Origin: Physcia stellaris
Lineage: Eukaryota; Ascomycota; Lecanoromycetes; Caliciales; Physciaceae
Direction: 5' to 3'
Length of the DNA: 64,000 bases
NCBI GenBank assembly: GCA_018902385.1
Contig: JABSSW010000010.1
Location: 310,001 to 374,000, forward strand
The notes below the pieces were generated by a model. It was not told where the DNA came from, searched no databases, and saw only the letters and a list, made by a program, of their open reading frames with translations. Shown here piece by piece: positions 10,951 through 22,661 of this stretch. A program made the translations under genes and the position numbers. Numbering within the stretch: position 1 is the stretch's first letter; the number at the start of each line of letters is the position of its first letter.

Positions 10951-13355
10951 ATGCTTCTCCTTTCTCTTTTTGGGACCGTTGTCCTCTTTGCGGCTGCTGC
11001 CAACTCCTATGCCATTACCGGGCCCACGGGTGGTGTTGATGTCAACTCTGGTCAACGCCCGTTCCGTCAAGAAATATCAAGTCTTCAGAATTCTGGCCCA
11101 GCATGGGATCTCTACATTCTCGCATTCCAGAAATTCACTCAGACCGACCAGGCGCAGCAGCTTTCCTACTACCAGGTAGCAGGTGTGTTGGAGCCCCGCA
11201 AGAACCTAGCACTGATCACTAATAATGCGTTAGGCGTTCATGGACGTCCATATATTTCATGGGATGGGGTCAATGGCAATTATCAAGCGGTAAGTAACGA
11301 TGAACGTATCACAACCTCCTGATAGAGACGCTAAGTGTATGGAAAATATTTCATGCACTGATATGGCACTTCGGCACTGGCGCCGGGCGAAGAAGCAGTG
11401 GGACTGATACCCGGAACCGACCCTACATTGTTCTACCACCGGGAACACACCTGGGCGTTAAGTCTGATGTGCCGCCCTGCACCAATGCAAGGGATACCGC
11501 TCCAGTCCTTTATGGCGAATTTCTCTGGTATCAGTTGTCATACAACGGAAGCAATGCTGACTCTACACACTATTCAGGGTTACTGTACTCATGGATCCAT
11601 TCTTTTCCCTACCTGGCACCGTCCTTACCTATCACTCTTTGAGGTAGGTTAGCAGCCTACTGGAACGATGATTTCACAACTGATTTGTTCCAGCAAATTA
11701 TCTACAGCAACGCCCAGCAGATCGCTGCAACTTATCCTAGTGCCACCGTTGCACAGTATCAAGCGGCAGCTACAACCCTTCGTATCCCTTACTGGGATTG
11801 GGCTCGCAACGCTACGATGCCTGATGTTACCAACCAGCCAAAGATTACCATCAATACACCTACCGGAGCCCAGCTTATCGACAATCCTTTGTACACTTAC
11901 ACATTCCATCCACGCCCTTCCACGTCGGATTTTCCCACCAGTGAATCTGTAAGTGATTTGGAACGTCAAATCTCTCCCAAGACCCGTCTCGCCCCTAAAG
12001 GCGCCCAGGTCTAGCGTGTTCTTACCAAGAGATTGTGGCGCTGACATGTACGCAGGCCATTACTAAATATCCTAATACAGTACGATACCCTAATTCTGCT
12101 GGTCAGAGTCAACCAAATCTTGTCAATCAGCAATTGCAAGCAAACGCCGCAGGGTAAGTGCCCAACAATCTTCGCCTAGGAAGTACACTGATAGTATAAA
12201 GGCTTCGGAATCTCGTCTACAGTCTAATTACTACTGTATCAAACTATGCGCAATTCTCGAATACTGGGTATGGAGCTGGCCGTACTGGTACTTACAACAG
12301 CCTTGAAAACGTACACAACTATATCCATTCATTTGTTGGTAATGGGGGTCATATGGTGCGTCTCCTTAGCCAACCCCATATGTTTAAGTAACATGCACTG
12401 ACAGTATGCGCCGCAGCAATATGTCCCTTATTCAGCCTTCGACCCTATCTTCTGGTTACATCATGCGTAAGGCACTACTCTGTATTGAAAATGCGTTTCA
12501 CTACTAATCGTAAACGTATAGCAATATCGACCGATTCTTCGCCATCTGGCAAGCTGTGTACTATCAATCAGGTTTCACTACCCAGCAGGCAGACTCCGCT
12601 GGTACTTTCACAAATAGACCCGGAGGGTCGGAGAATGTCAATACTCGTAAGTGACAAAATTGTGATGTCTCAAACGATGGTTATTAACTCAAGTAGCACT
12701 TACCCCATTTCACTCCAACCAAGCCAATGCTCTTTACACCTCGCAGAATGCGCTATCGACTCGGAACTTTGGATACACATACCCTGACGTTGTCGACTGG
12801 GGCACGACCCCCGCAGCTCTGTCCGCAAACGTGAAGACCACAGTCAACAACATGTACGGCCCCAACGCACCCAAGCGCCGCCGTGCGCTCGACACAAACA
12901 CGCACTACCAGTACTTCGTAAATATCAAGTACGACAGCACGCCACTCTCGGAACCTCTCCAGATCCACTTCTTCGTCGGGCCCGTCCCTCCAAACCCCAG
13001 CAGCTGGGCCACAGCAGCGACCTTGGCCGGGACCTTCCCCGCTGGCTCCCACACCGACAATACCCAGGTCGGACAGGTCGCGCTTACGGATGCCTTGGAC
13101 GGGGTGCAGATCCCGAACCTGAGCCCGAAGCACGTGATCCCGTATCTGAAAGCCAATCTCAATTACCGCGTTCAGAAGCCCGATGATACGCCGCTCGATA
13201 ACAAGGATGTGCCGGGTCTCAAGGTGGCTGTTGTCGGCCAACTGGTCAAACAGGCTGCGTCAGCCGGCCAGTTCCCCAAGTATGGCCCCTTTGAGGAGTT
13301 CCCGGATGCTACGCCGAATATTGTTGGAGGATTGAAGCCTGGTCAGACGATGTAA
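10951..13355 (+). CDS. Secreted tyrosinase (polyphenol oxidase), nine exons
   Basis: Type-3 copper oxidase that would oxidise phenols to quinones (melanin or phenolic chemistry). Suggested exons: 10951-11182, 11234-11289, 11578-11643, 11694-11948, 12056-12153, 12223-12355, 12405-12466, 12522-12646, 12697-13355. All phases match and give 561 residues. The start ATG at 10951 opens a hydrophobic signal peptide ([21 protein letters not shown]), so the product is probably secreted. Copper A ligands: the His in VHGRPY, CTH (the Cys-x-His that forms a thioether in the family) and WHRPY. Copper B ligands: HNYIH and FWLHH followed by [12 protein letters not shown] then NAPKRRR marks the family boundary between the catalytic domain and a C-terminal lid that Kex2-type cleavage releases. 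The second intron, 288 bp, is much longer than the others and could hide a small exon. The gene lies 1.1 kb from the AT-rich block. Confidence 0.93.
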
Positions 13356-15458
13356 AATGTGGTGGGAATGCGGTTGAGGGCTTGTGGCCAACGTTTGTAT
13401 GAGCTTACTTAAGGATGCGTGGAGGTTCTTTCATGTGTAAAATATCTGTTGCATTGATATTATAGTACCGTTTCATTTGGCACATTAACACGAAGTTCTG
13501 ATTCTACTTGTCGGCGACTGGCTCGGCTCAGAAGCATGTAATAATCACGTGATATGGTTTATGTACATAGCCCTCCCGCACATTATTAATTAGTCCCTCA
13601 TGCCAATAAGAATTGACTGGCCCCAACACTACTCCACAAATCCATAGAGATCCTTGCCCGAATCGGTGAAGCCACATCGGCCTCTAGATCTATCCACGCA
13701 CTTTCTTATGTCTTGTAATCCGCTTGTGCTCGGCCATAGCGATGGCGCAAAGATAAGCAGGGCGTCTCGCAGATCACTCTGTAGATGATGTCGCAGAAGA
13801 AATGATCAACTTTTGTCTTGCTGTTTCACCGTTGTTTCTCAATTCCAACGATTAACGCTGTTTGCTATTAGCATCATTAGGAATTGACATGTTAACTTTT
13901 TTCTAACAGCTGACTCTAGTGCAGCACGATCAGCAGGTTTTTGTTTGGTCAATCGACCTTCGAGGCTTTCTCCCAGCTAATTTGCCGCCTTAATTCTGTC
14001 AAGATCTTTGTCCTTCTTGCGAGGACGGCGACGGTCTTTCTTCTTGGTGACCTTATCATCGTCTTTCTTGACCCGAGAGCGAGGGCTTGTCGCCCTGCTT
14101 CTCCTTGCCCCCCGATGAACCTTCGCGCTTTTGCCAAGGCTTGATCTTATTGGCAGCTGGAGCAGTGCTCAGAGTGACTCCATGACAATGGATATTATGT
14201 GAAGTGCCGCATATGGATACGGCAGCCCCAGGATTACCCTCGGCCCTGTATTCAGCCTATATCTCTGACATCTAATCGACTCTTTCCTCATGTCATCAGC
14301 GGCCTTTCCATAAGCATAAGCAGTCGCGTCGTCGACAAGAGGCTCGATAGTGTTGGCATGCAGGCTGTTGTATCGAAACTGCCAGGCTTTCAACTGTTTA
14401 TTGTGCTTGATTACCGGATCTGCTTGTGGGACTTCTGCTTGGAACCCATTGGCAGTTGCGGGACCATGAACTGGGGTTTCGATTTTGCTGTGGGGCAGGA
14501 TTCCATCATGCTGATACCCTGCTGCTTCTCCAGCTAACCAACTTTTGTCTTTGCCCTTGTCAACCAGAGAGCTTGCATATAATGCAGTGCTTAACTTGGC
14601 AATGGGGAAGTAGGGGCTTTACTTTTCCTAGGGTCTGTCATGTCGCGTGGACTTCCGTACACAAAACAAAGTCCCCCTTCCCCCCTATCATCCACCCTGC
14701 TCGCCCTCGTCCTTGTTCCCATCTTCATGCTCCTCATCTTTCATGCCACCCACTCACCCCAGGCCAACAGCCACACCCCACCAGTCACCATCTCTACCAT
14801 CGCCCTCGAAACGGATGTCTTGTTTTGAAGAACAGAGACGACGTTTTAAGATATAAGAGAATTATCTGAAGACGAAATTCAGTATTCAAAAATAACGCTC
14901 ATAGACAGATTTCCCTTGAAGGCAATGGTGAATACATCGACGAGAAGATTTGCAGCCGAGATGCAACGGTTTGGACTTATTAATATTATGTAGAGTGTAG
15001 AATTGTAGAACAATAGCCGACTATTCTCTTTGCTTTTCAGGGATCAATTCTCATCACACAATGCTCAATGATCGCCCTTGAGCAAACAGTCAGGGGCAGA
15101 TACTCGCCTCCCTCTTTGATACACTTGAGCATTGAGAGCTCTAGATCTGTCTAGTATCACTGGCCCGAACTGTCTGTGTTTTTCCCTGCGAGCATGTACT
15201 GCGCATCGACATTGTAGAATAAATTATCTAGCGCTTGAAGATACCAATAAGTGCTGATTTCAAGGGTTGCACATGAGGTTAGATAAGCCGAGTCCAGCAT
15301 GACATACTTCCGGATACCAATCGACCGCTCCGTTCAAATTCTTAAGCATGGGACCAAGCTTGAATAAACTGTGATGAGCTTGATAGTCCGCTCTTCTGAG
15401 GAAGACTACGAGACTTCAGCGTCTCATCATCATGCGGTCATGGGTAGTGGGCCGGTTT
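13356..15458. other. Intergenic, possible decayed coding at 13.95-14.55 kb
   Basis: No intact gene is supported. Minus-strand translations at about 13950-14160 are rich in Lys and Arg, with short coding-like runs in different frames. Another minus frame at 14169-14393 looks partly coding. They do not join into a sensible product and I do not recognise them. A 62-codon plus ORF at 14640-14828 has one hydrophobic segment but no other support. Confidence 0.4.
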
Positions 15459-16567
15459 TTAAACTCCAGATGGTGATTGATCTGTATAGCTTTTTGGCGT
15501 ATTATTTTCCGAGGTTGGCAGCGACCGCGACATCCTGGAAGGAGATGGTGCACGTCTGATTATATCGCTGGCCATTCCTGTGATGACAACTAGCTGATTG
15601 CGTCCATTGTGTGTCGGATCCCAGCCAACAAAGGTGGCAGCCTCTTTCCATGTGCTATCGCCAGGTCCCATCTGCATGCAGGCCGTAGTGTTATAGGCGT
15701 TGGCCACACTGTAGAACAATTAGCTCATTACGGTTTGATATCGTGTTCAAAGCATACCTCTCATGCACATCGGTGGCATCGTATTTAGGGCCTTTCATGA
15801 TGGCAGCAGCGCCGTCATCGTCATTCAACAAAGTCTCTTTCGTTTGCTCGTTATCAGAGCCAGAGCTTGAGGATATTGATATCAATGATTTGGGGGATCG
15901 CGGCAATGGGGTATCATTCGCAGGAGTTTTGACGAGTTCTGTTTCGGCATCGTGATTCTCATTATCTGATTGAGTTGTAGGACGCAGTGGTAGGGTCTTT
16001 TTGGCGATTTTGAGAGGTGTTGCGATCACGTCCATATTATCGATCTCCTCCGCCGCTTTGGTTATTTCCTTCGACGTCAGCATTACTTTGTGCCTCTTGG
16101 ACCGATGACCGTAGCCAAAACCCGGATAGCGATCTGCGAGTGATGTCAACCAGGAATCAAACATAACGTGCAACGATCATTGACTTACGACTATGCGCGG
16201 CCACTTCGTACGTCGCATCAGACTGTTTTGGCTGTCGCTGCGTGAATTGAGGAAGAACTGATACATTTGTTAGCAATAGATGTTCCATGATTGGGAGAAG
16301 ATGCATACGTTCGACCGCTTCGTCATTGCCCCCTAAGACGAGCAATTCGACTTGTTGAGGGAGATCAGTCTTAAGCATCCAGCAGAAGTTGGCGAACTGC
16401 GTGACGACCCCAACTTGTACGGAGTTGCCCTCGGGACTGAACCATTTTACTTGATCTTCGCTCTCGCGAAGGTATCCTGAATTACGCAGGCACGTCTTCA
16501 TTCCAGAACAGGTGGGGTTCGCTGTGGCGGTTGTCTCGTCTTCCGCGGTCTCAATAAAGTTGTGCAT
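15459..16567 (-). CDS. Hypothetical protein, three exons
   Basis: I do not recognise this protein. Exons on the minus strand: 16567-16189, 16133-15758 and 15708-15459. The two introns are 55 and 49 bp, with GTAAGT and GTATGC donors and CAG acceptors, and the phases match, giving 334 residues from the ATG at 16567. The first exon is the most ordered-looking part, with VQVGVVTQFANFCWML near residue 50. The middle is basic (RSKRHK) and then low-complexity and acidic, rich in Ser, Thr and Asp (SLISISSSSGSDNEQ). The C-terminal exon contains WKEAATFVGWDP. No signal peptide or membrane segment is evident. Coding-like sequence also lies just upstream in another frame, so the true start may be further out. 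It could be a nuclear or regulatory protein; that is a guess. Confidence 0.5.
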
Positions 16568-17062
16568 GTAAAAAGCCCGCTTCGAACGACGCCTCTGGCA
16601 TTGACGCGTTTGACATATATCTTGATGTACTCAAGCTTAGAGGTTTTGCTTGTAGATATCGTCACAGAGGAGTCAACGGGAGAACTAGATGGTTTGCCAA
16701 TAAGCTTGATGTGGGTATCCTGCATGGTGGCAATGGAAGGTGATAACTGGATAGAGTGGCCAATGGGGAACCGGAATTTGCTAGTAGGACTCCATGGCGT
16801 CTCGTCTTCTCGAACAATGGCTACTATGACAAGGCGTCGCCTATTTCCTTGATCGCTGCAATGGCTTGAAGGATTAGACGTTAAGAAAACAACGTTGACT
16901 GGAAATGAAACAAAACAAGGGCGATGATAACATGGAAACGCTGTCGCTTACCCCCGTAATGACTGACGGAATCGAGATATAGCTAGAGAATATCAAAAGC
17001 TTAAGGCATTTATCGAACACCTCCTTTAGTATTTGGTCCAAATATGCAAACTTGGGTGCGCC
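16568..17062. other. Gap with coding-like minus-strand sequence
   Basis: On the minus strand, about 16575-16840 reads as an uninterrupted coding-like stretch (VAIVREDETPW, then TSKFRFPIGHSIQLSPSIAT) ending in the frame that contains MQDTHIKLIGKP. It could be an upstream exon of the neighbouring hypothetical gene, but no convincing splice pair joins them. The rest, 16850-17062, shows nothing. Confidence 0.35.
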
Positions 17063-17587
17063 CTATCGATTGTTCAAGACCTTTAACAACAGACTGATCG
17101 ACAATAATCGGCCAGAGGGGACTAAGTGTTTAGCAACAAAATCTTCATCCATGAATAGGTCTAGGCTGATAGGATGATTCAGCCAGTATGTAAGGATCGA
17201 TGGTATCGATGCTGCAATCAAGAGTTGTCTGTAGAGTAAGCTTAAAAAACCGGCATCAGGCAGCTCGGTGGATCTGATTGACTTCTTTTTCTCTTTCACC
17301 GACTTTCTATCCCACTCGGCTTGAAGGTTACTTAGATTATCGAGGAAATTTTGTTTGAAGATGGCCTTCATATCGACATAGATTGGCCGATACTTATCGC
17401 TGTAGGCGATAGACATCGTCTTATTGATCGCGAGAGGGATTGCTATCATGAACACTTGAAAGCAAAGATGGTGTTTGAGTTCTCTGATCAAGAAGTCACT
17501 GATTTTTGGGTCGAATTCTGTGGCTCGATGATATTCGCAATGTCCGTCTTTCATTTCTTTTCTGAACACCCAAATTGGGATCGTCAT
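17063..17587 (-). CDS. Hypothetical protein, single open frame
   Basis: A 174-codon minus-strand frame from the ATG at 17587. The composition is protein-like: an amphipathic start (MTIPIWVFRKEMKDG), a hydrophobic stretch near residue 45 (CFQVFMIAIPLAI), a Lys-rich charged patch near residues 95-105 (KSVKEKKKSIRS) and a hydrophobic C-terminal third. I do not recognise the family. It may be an exon of a longer gene whose other exons I cannot place, or a remnant. It lies on the same strand as its neighbours in the accessory stretch. Confidence 0.35.
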   Translation of the reverse strand: MTIPIWVFRKEMKDGHCEYHRATEFDPKISDFLIRELKHHLCFQVFMIAIPLAINKTMSIAYSDKYRPIYVDMKAIFKQNFLDNLSNLQAEWDRKSVKEKKKSIRSTELPDAGFLSLLYRQLLIAASIPSILTYWLNHPISLDLFMDEDFVAKHLVPSGRLLSISLLLKVLNNR

Positions 17588-20500
17588 CAATGAGGTCGAT
17601 GGGAGCGTTCAGAATGTCATCGTTTGAAGGAGCGACGGGAACTTTTTAGGTGCTTGCTTGACTCGAAGACAGCATGCAATCAGTACTCAGGCATACTCAA
17701 TGTGTCTCCGTCATCATTCGAATCCATCGTCAACCTATTTCTCGAGTTTCCTCTCTGAAGCTGCACTCCTAGCAACGTCCTTGTCCATCGGAAGAAGGGC
17801 ACATTTCTTCTCTATCTTATTGTCCTTATCCACCTTGATCTTGTGCATGGGTCGCGAAAGCACTGCTAGTGTGTTGTATAGTAAAGCTAGATAGAATACT
17901 GTTTCAATTCTCTTTGAAAAGTAAGGATTAGTCGTCATCTCCTTGGTAGGTTCTCTTGAGTCCTCTTTTGGGTGGGGGTTCGCTGGCCTTCGCAGCTTGT
18001 GTATTTTGCCAGTCTTCGACTAAAACCGCCCAGCTACTTGTTGCCATCAAAAACAACAATTTGCTCTTTGATTGTGCCAATGGTAGACTCTATGTATTGC
18101 TCGGTAGCCTTTGATCCACCCAACCACCTTTTTGCACGAATCGTATACGATTTATGCATTCGTTCCATTGGAACAATTATTCCCAGACCATAGGTTGGAC
18201 ACCTTGATCAAATTCATGGCGGGAAATCCTAATTGCCGTATCGATCCTTAGGAGCCAAGCGGATCCCCTCTGAAAACTACTTTCTAGCAAGGGCGAGATG
18301 TTGTAGCTCGGCCAGAGAGACAGGCACGACTTTGTACATGCCCTGTATAAGGGCATTGGCGCAATAGCTAAACCGAGACGCGACGCAATGGAATTTATTT
18401 TCGATTGTGAGACTTTGTTATTATCGGTGGAAGATTGAGCATCATACTATTCATCATTCTTTTAAAATTCTCATTCAGCTATCCTATAATCAGAAGTTTA
18501 GTATTGATTGTAATGGAAGACATTTTAGTATCGAGCACTGTGGTGCTCAATAAAAGGGATAGGTAAAATTGTAGACAGAAAAAGCTGCATCTAAAACAGT
18601 GTGCGCCATAAAATAGAAAGATTCCATGTTTTTCAGTCGTGTCGCCAATGCCCTGAGCATTGCGCTTTACCGCGGTGGGGACGGTTGCCGTGTATGCGTC
18701 CTTTGGAGGCGAAATTAGCTGGAAAGCGTAGTCCCTTAGCTTTGTTTGAGAAGTCCGACTTGTTCTCTACAATCCAGAGCAGGTCGTCGGAAAGTACAAT
18801 TCTGTCTGGAAAAGCATCTAACCAGTCCGGATTTTCGCTGAAGGGGCGGGCGTTGTAAAGCCCGTAAGCGGAGAACGCCGCGTGTACTGGTCGCCCGATA
18901 TCATGTTCCTTCACTGAATCCGTCTGTCATTTCCTTTCTAAAGGCCTCGGATATCGCAATCAAAGACTCTTGAATCGCGTAACAATGAGGATGGTCTCAG
19001 GGATCGATAAGGCCGCTGTCATAGGGATATCGAGATTATCACCAGGACTGTGCCCAACCTGCCCATTACCTGATGCTAAATCGGACAGCGAGTCTGATAT
19101 TACGTGCTCCTCGCCGGGTCGATACTTCACTTCCATTTTGAACTGGGATAGATAGTGCCAACATCACAGCATTCTCTCAGCAAATGTCTATAGGCTGGCC
19201 AGTCGATTCAAGACTTCACTTCCTGCTTCGTCATCTTCAGCCCCAGATCCGTCACGAGGATCTTCGTGATAAGCTCCGAATCCGCCTTCAAGCGTCTTTT
19301 TTCGGAGTCATGGATATTGCTCTTTTCTTAGAAGAGAATACATCTGAGTCTGTTGCGTTGAACTTTGATTACTTGGCTAGAGAAGAATTCTTAATCAGCA
19401 GCGGGAGGGGGTTCTTCCTGAGCTCATCTGCGTTTCATTAGCGCAATCACCCATGGGAGACCGCATGTTGAGATCTGAAAGTTTATTCGAGCTACGGAGT
19501 TCATGAATCCTTCTTGGTACCTTTCTATCTGTCAGTAAACATTGATGTTTTCCATCGCAGTACATGGAATCTTACCGTTCTACGTCGGGACTCATTAAGC
19601 TCCCAATCAGAGATGCTTCTTCCCAATCTGCTTCTTATTCTCCCAATTCGGGGTTTTTCTCTTTCAGTTCTTCTGGATGCGGTGCCGCTTCTCCCTCTAG
19701 CAGTGTGGAGTCCTGTTCTTCTGCTGTTTGCTCAACTAGCTTAGTGCTGGACCTTGTCTTACGTCGATGTTCGACATCCGAATCTCTGTAGGTTTCCTTG
19801 AAATAGTGACATTAAGAGGTATTGCTGAAGACTATATGTAATGATTTCATTGCGCTGTAAGGTAATGACTTCTCAGTGACGAAGTTTTTGAGAAAACACC
19901 GTGTGGAGGTGGCAAAACTTGGAGAAGCACCGACTTGTTCCAAGTCCCCAAATACACATCTTTCGGGATTGCGCGGCGTCTGCGTGCAGAGGAGGGGTTC
20001 AACGAGCTGGGCGTACTGCCCGCAGTGGGCCGGCGGCGCCGAGGGGTCTGGGGGCCAGAGAGGCCGTGGGCATTATTCAATCGAAAAAAAAAATGATCGC
20101 GATTCAAAATTTAATGAAATTTTATAAATCGAACGACAATCGCATCTTTTTCATGATCGAACGTATTGCGAATAGAATCAAGAAGGTGCGTCCTATACCG
20201 ACCTAGACGCAGGCCACGGAGGCGCTGAGGTCTACTCCTTTCAAATAAATGAGGACCATGTGGTTGTTTTGAACGCTTGGTCGGAAATCGCCGGGCTGGT
20301 GATCGCTGCACCATCTCCAGGAGGCGAGGGATGATGGTTTGAGCCCTTGACGGCTGGATCCTGACCATGATCATGGGCTCAATTTGTAGCCTAATCATCG
20401 TCAATCGAGGAGACCTGAATTGCATGCCCCAGTTCAGCTAGCTGAGTCTCGAGGTCTGACGGATTCATTTTCTGACATTGAGCCATCTCGGCCCGTATTT

Positions 20501-21065
20501 ACTGAAAAGTCACTCATTTAATATGTTAAACAGCTGGAAAAGATCGTCAGTCACCGTCTTGCCTCATTATCAGAATTAAAGAGGGAGAAATAAAGTTACT
20601 TAAAGGCTAGCAAATGCTAAATGTATCCCGTATATCGGACTTGGGAAAAAGCAGATTCTGATGAGATTTCTCATGGTTTTCGCCTTCTTGCCGCTGGGAG
20701 TTGCGATAGCTTGCGCGGAACATTTGTTCATCATGTTCAAACAATTCAATGAAGCTGATGATGGAGTCAGCGAGATAAAGATGAGACTGATGATGAGATC
20801 AGCGAAATAAAATGAGCAAAAAGAGTCCGAGATGGACGAGAAAAGATGTCACTGCAAATGAAGTAAAGAAAAAGTCAGGTGATCGGGGTTAGATCATCAG
20901 TCTCAACCCTAAGACAGAAGATGGCAGATAGAAGTCAATAAATAGCAAGAAGGAAACATGAGAAAGTCCTCGTATACTTACGGTAACGAGCTCGTAGCAA
21001 GATAATTTGTATTGAACTAGATGATTGAGCACAAATTCGACCTCCAATCGCTTTACCTTAAAGCT
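17588..21065. other. Gene-poor accessory stretch
   Basis: No gene is supported with confidence. Minus-strand frames at 17735-17938 and 18633-18914 are short and unrecognised. About 19900-20070 and 20190-20420 form a locally GC-richer patch. There, minus-strand translations are coding-like (for example RRRRPTAGSTPSSLNPSSAR and PKDVYLGTWNKS), and an AT-rich chip at 20071-20184 interrupts the patch. The remainder, 18200-18600 and 20430-21065, shows nothing. Confidence 0.4.
20071..20184. other. Small chip of CpC/CpT-poor AT-rich DNA
   Basis: A 114-bp AT-rich stretch sits between GC-rich sequence on its left and normal-composition sequence on its right. Like the block at 1-9830, nearly all its C residues are followed by A or G: I count a single CpT and no CpC. 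It looks like a fragment of the same class of mutated repeat DNA, inserted here or left behind by a deletion. No terminal repeats or duplication were recognised. Confidence 0.5.
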
Positions 21066-21416
21066 TTAAGCCAGAATAGATACCGTAATAGCAAGAAGAG
21101 CAACAAAACTCCATCGCTTTCGGGGTATTGTGCAGTGATATAGCAGAAAGCACACGAACGTCGCAGTGTTCTTCATCATGTCTCTCCATTTGAGGTAACC
21201 CGCGGGCTTCAAAAGCTTCCTAATTTCTCTCACCAACTCCTGCAGCCCCGACGATGACTTCGTTGCTCTTCGCGCAACGAGAGCCAGCATGAGTTTTGTC
21301 AGGATCGAGTCCTGATATACCCAAAGATAAAAAAACTTTTGTGACTGTTTGCCCGTTTTTTGGGGGAGGAGATGTTCTTTTTGGAATTGCAGCGACATCG
21401 TTGGCCCGCTTCTCAT
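21066..21416 (-). CDS. Hypothetical small protein with C-terminal membrane segment
   Basis: A 116-codon frame starting at the ATG at 21416. It has a charged helical middle (LQELVREIRKLLKPAGYLKW) and ends in two hydrophobic stretches (FVCFLLYHC and SFVALLAITVSILA), the last reaching the C-terminus as in tail-anchored proteins. I do not recognise the family. No supporting introns or regulatory sites are visible, so it may be a chance frame or an exon. Confidence 0.3.
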   Translation of the reverse strand: MRSGPTMSLQFQKEHLLPQKTGKQSQKFFYLWVYQDSILTKLMLALVARRATKSSSGLQELVREIRKLLKPAGYLKWRDMMKNTATFVCFLLYHCTIPRKRWSFVALLAITVSILA

Positions 21417-21708
21417 AGAGCTATATTCGAAACTTGCTCAAGCGGTTGTATGCTATGTCGATCTTAAGATTGGCTTCTCTCTAATTTCTGAAGTCGGTCG
21501 AGAGGACTATATCCGGAAACATTTGCCTAAGTGATCATCGATCTCGCCGACCGAAAAACCGTTAGAAGTCTGAGAGGCTCAAGGTACTGTGTACTTATGC
21601 TTGCAGAAGAGATTGACTCCCTGCACGAGAATTCTCTAGATGCTTCTATCAGCATCTACATATTCGTATGTTGAAATGTAGAATCTTGAAACGATGTCTC
21701 AATTATAT

Positions 21709-22017
21709 TTACGGACGGTTGGCGTTGAGAGACATGGTATCCACATATTTGCACCCTTGCTGGCCAGTGCTTTCAGTCGATTGAATGCTCATGTTGTTCT
21801 CTTTGTGTGACTGGCATATGAAAGTTCGCACAGGAGAAGAATTCCCAGTATCATCAAGCCACCCAATATTCCTGAAGCCTCTCACAGTGTCCTGTTCCTT
21901 TTTCTTGAAGGCTGTACTTGCCATCTGATGCTGTGGATCGAATATCAGTACAGTATTTGCGTCCACTGAAGTCAACCCTTCAGTCAACACTCTGGTCGGA
22001 CCCACTAGAAGCGACAT
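21709..22017 (-). CDS. Unrecognised ORF or exon
   Basis: A 102-codon minus-strand frame from the ATG at 22017 with protein-like composition (TEGLTSVDANTVLIFDPQHQ, then a GFRNIGWLDDTGN segment). It has no recognised domain. The ORF at 22431-22661 on the same strand may be an upstream exon of the same gene; I could not fix the splice sites. Confidence 0.28.
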   Translation of the reverse strand: MSLLVGPTRVLTEGLTSVDANTVLIFDPQHQMASTAFKKKEQDTVRGFRNIGWLDDTGNSSPVRTFICQSHKENNMSIQSTESTGQQGCKYVDTMSLNANRP

Positions 22018-22430
22018 CGAGATTGCGATGGTTGATCAAACGGGGCGTCTTCGGAGTTTCCGCCTATGTATTCCTTCGTATTCTTCTGCAGCGTGAAGCC
22101 CTCGATACTCTATTTCCTGTCGTCCATTGACAAGCCGGACTGGAAACTTTGGACCTCACCAGGATAATGCTGGTTCCATCCCTGGTATTCAGTCATTTGT
22201 TGAGAAAATATGTCGATTTTCAGATCTGATTATACTCATCGTCGAAAGGAGCTCTGAAAGCTGGTCAAAAGTGTATCGACATATCTGGAGGAGACGGAAC
22301 ACTACACTGCAAGCAATAGCGAGCTCAACTTCGGTAGTGCCCTTATCTGTGTGGTTTAGGATTATACATTGAAAGACCGTTCCCCGAACAGATTTTTCTC
22401 GGTATGTTTGCGTCGATCTCGGCCCAAGAT

Positions 22431-22661
22431 CTATTCTCGCTGTTCAGCGGTTGGATTTGCGATCTCATTCACGCTTGGTAAATACCGTTCACTATTCCAT
22501 TCATCCGTGTCTAGGTGCAGGACTGGTTCGTTGTCGCAGTTTGGATCATCGACTAATGTGCGCTTTAGGGGGATGGATTTGACGTCGATGGCGAAGATTC
22601 TGTTGTCCAGCTCCGCCCTTGTGGCATCCAGTAATCCTTGAACCAATTCCACTTTTAGCAT
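22431..22661 (-). CDS. Unrecognised ORF or exon
   Basis: A 76-codon frame from the ATG at 22661. The translation is strongly protein-like: an amphipathic helix (MLKVELVQGLLDATRAELDN), a strand-like FAIDVKSIPL, then an acidic segment (VLHLDTDEWN). I do not recognise it. It may be the first exon of a gene continuing leftward through 21709-22017. Confidence 0.28.
   Translation of the reverse strand: MLKVELVQGLLDATRAELDNRIFAIDVKSIPLKRTLVDDPNCDNEPVLHLDTDEWNSERYLPSVNEIANPTAEQRE

Noticed and set aside
14640-14828. 62-codon ORF with one hydrophobic segment
   Set aside because: Short, Pro/Ser-rich, with overlapping alternatives in two other frames; not enough support.
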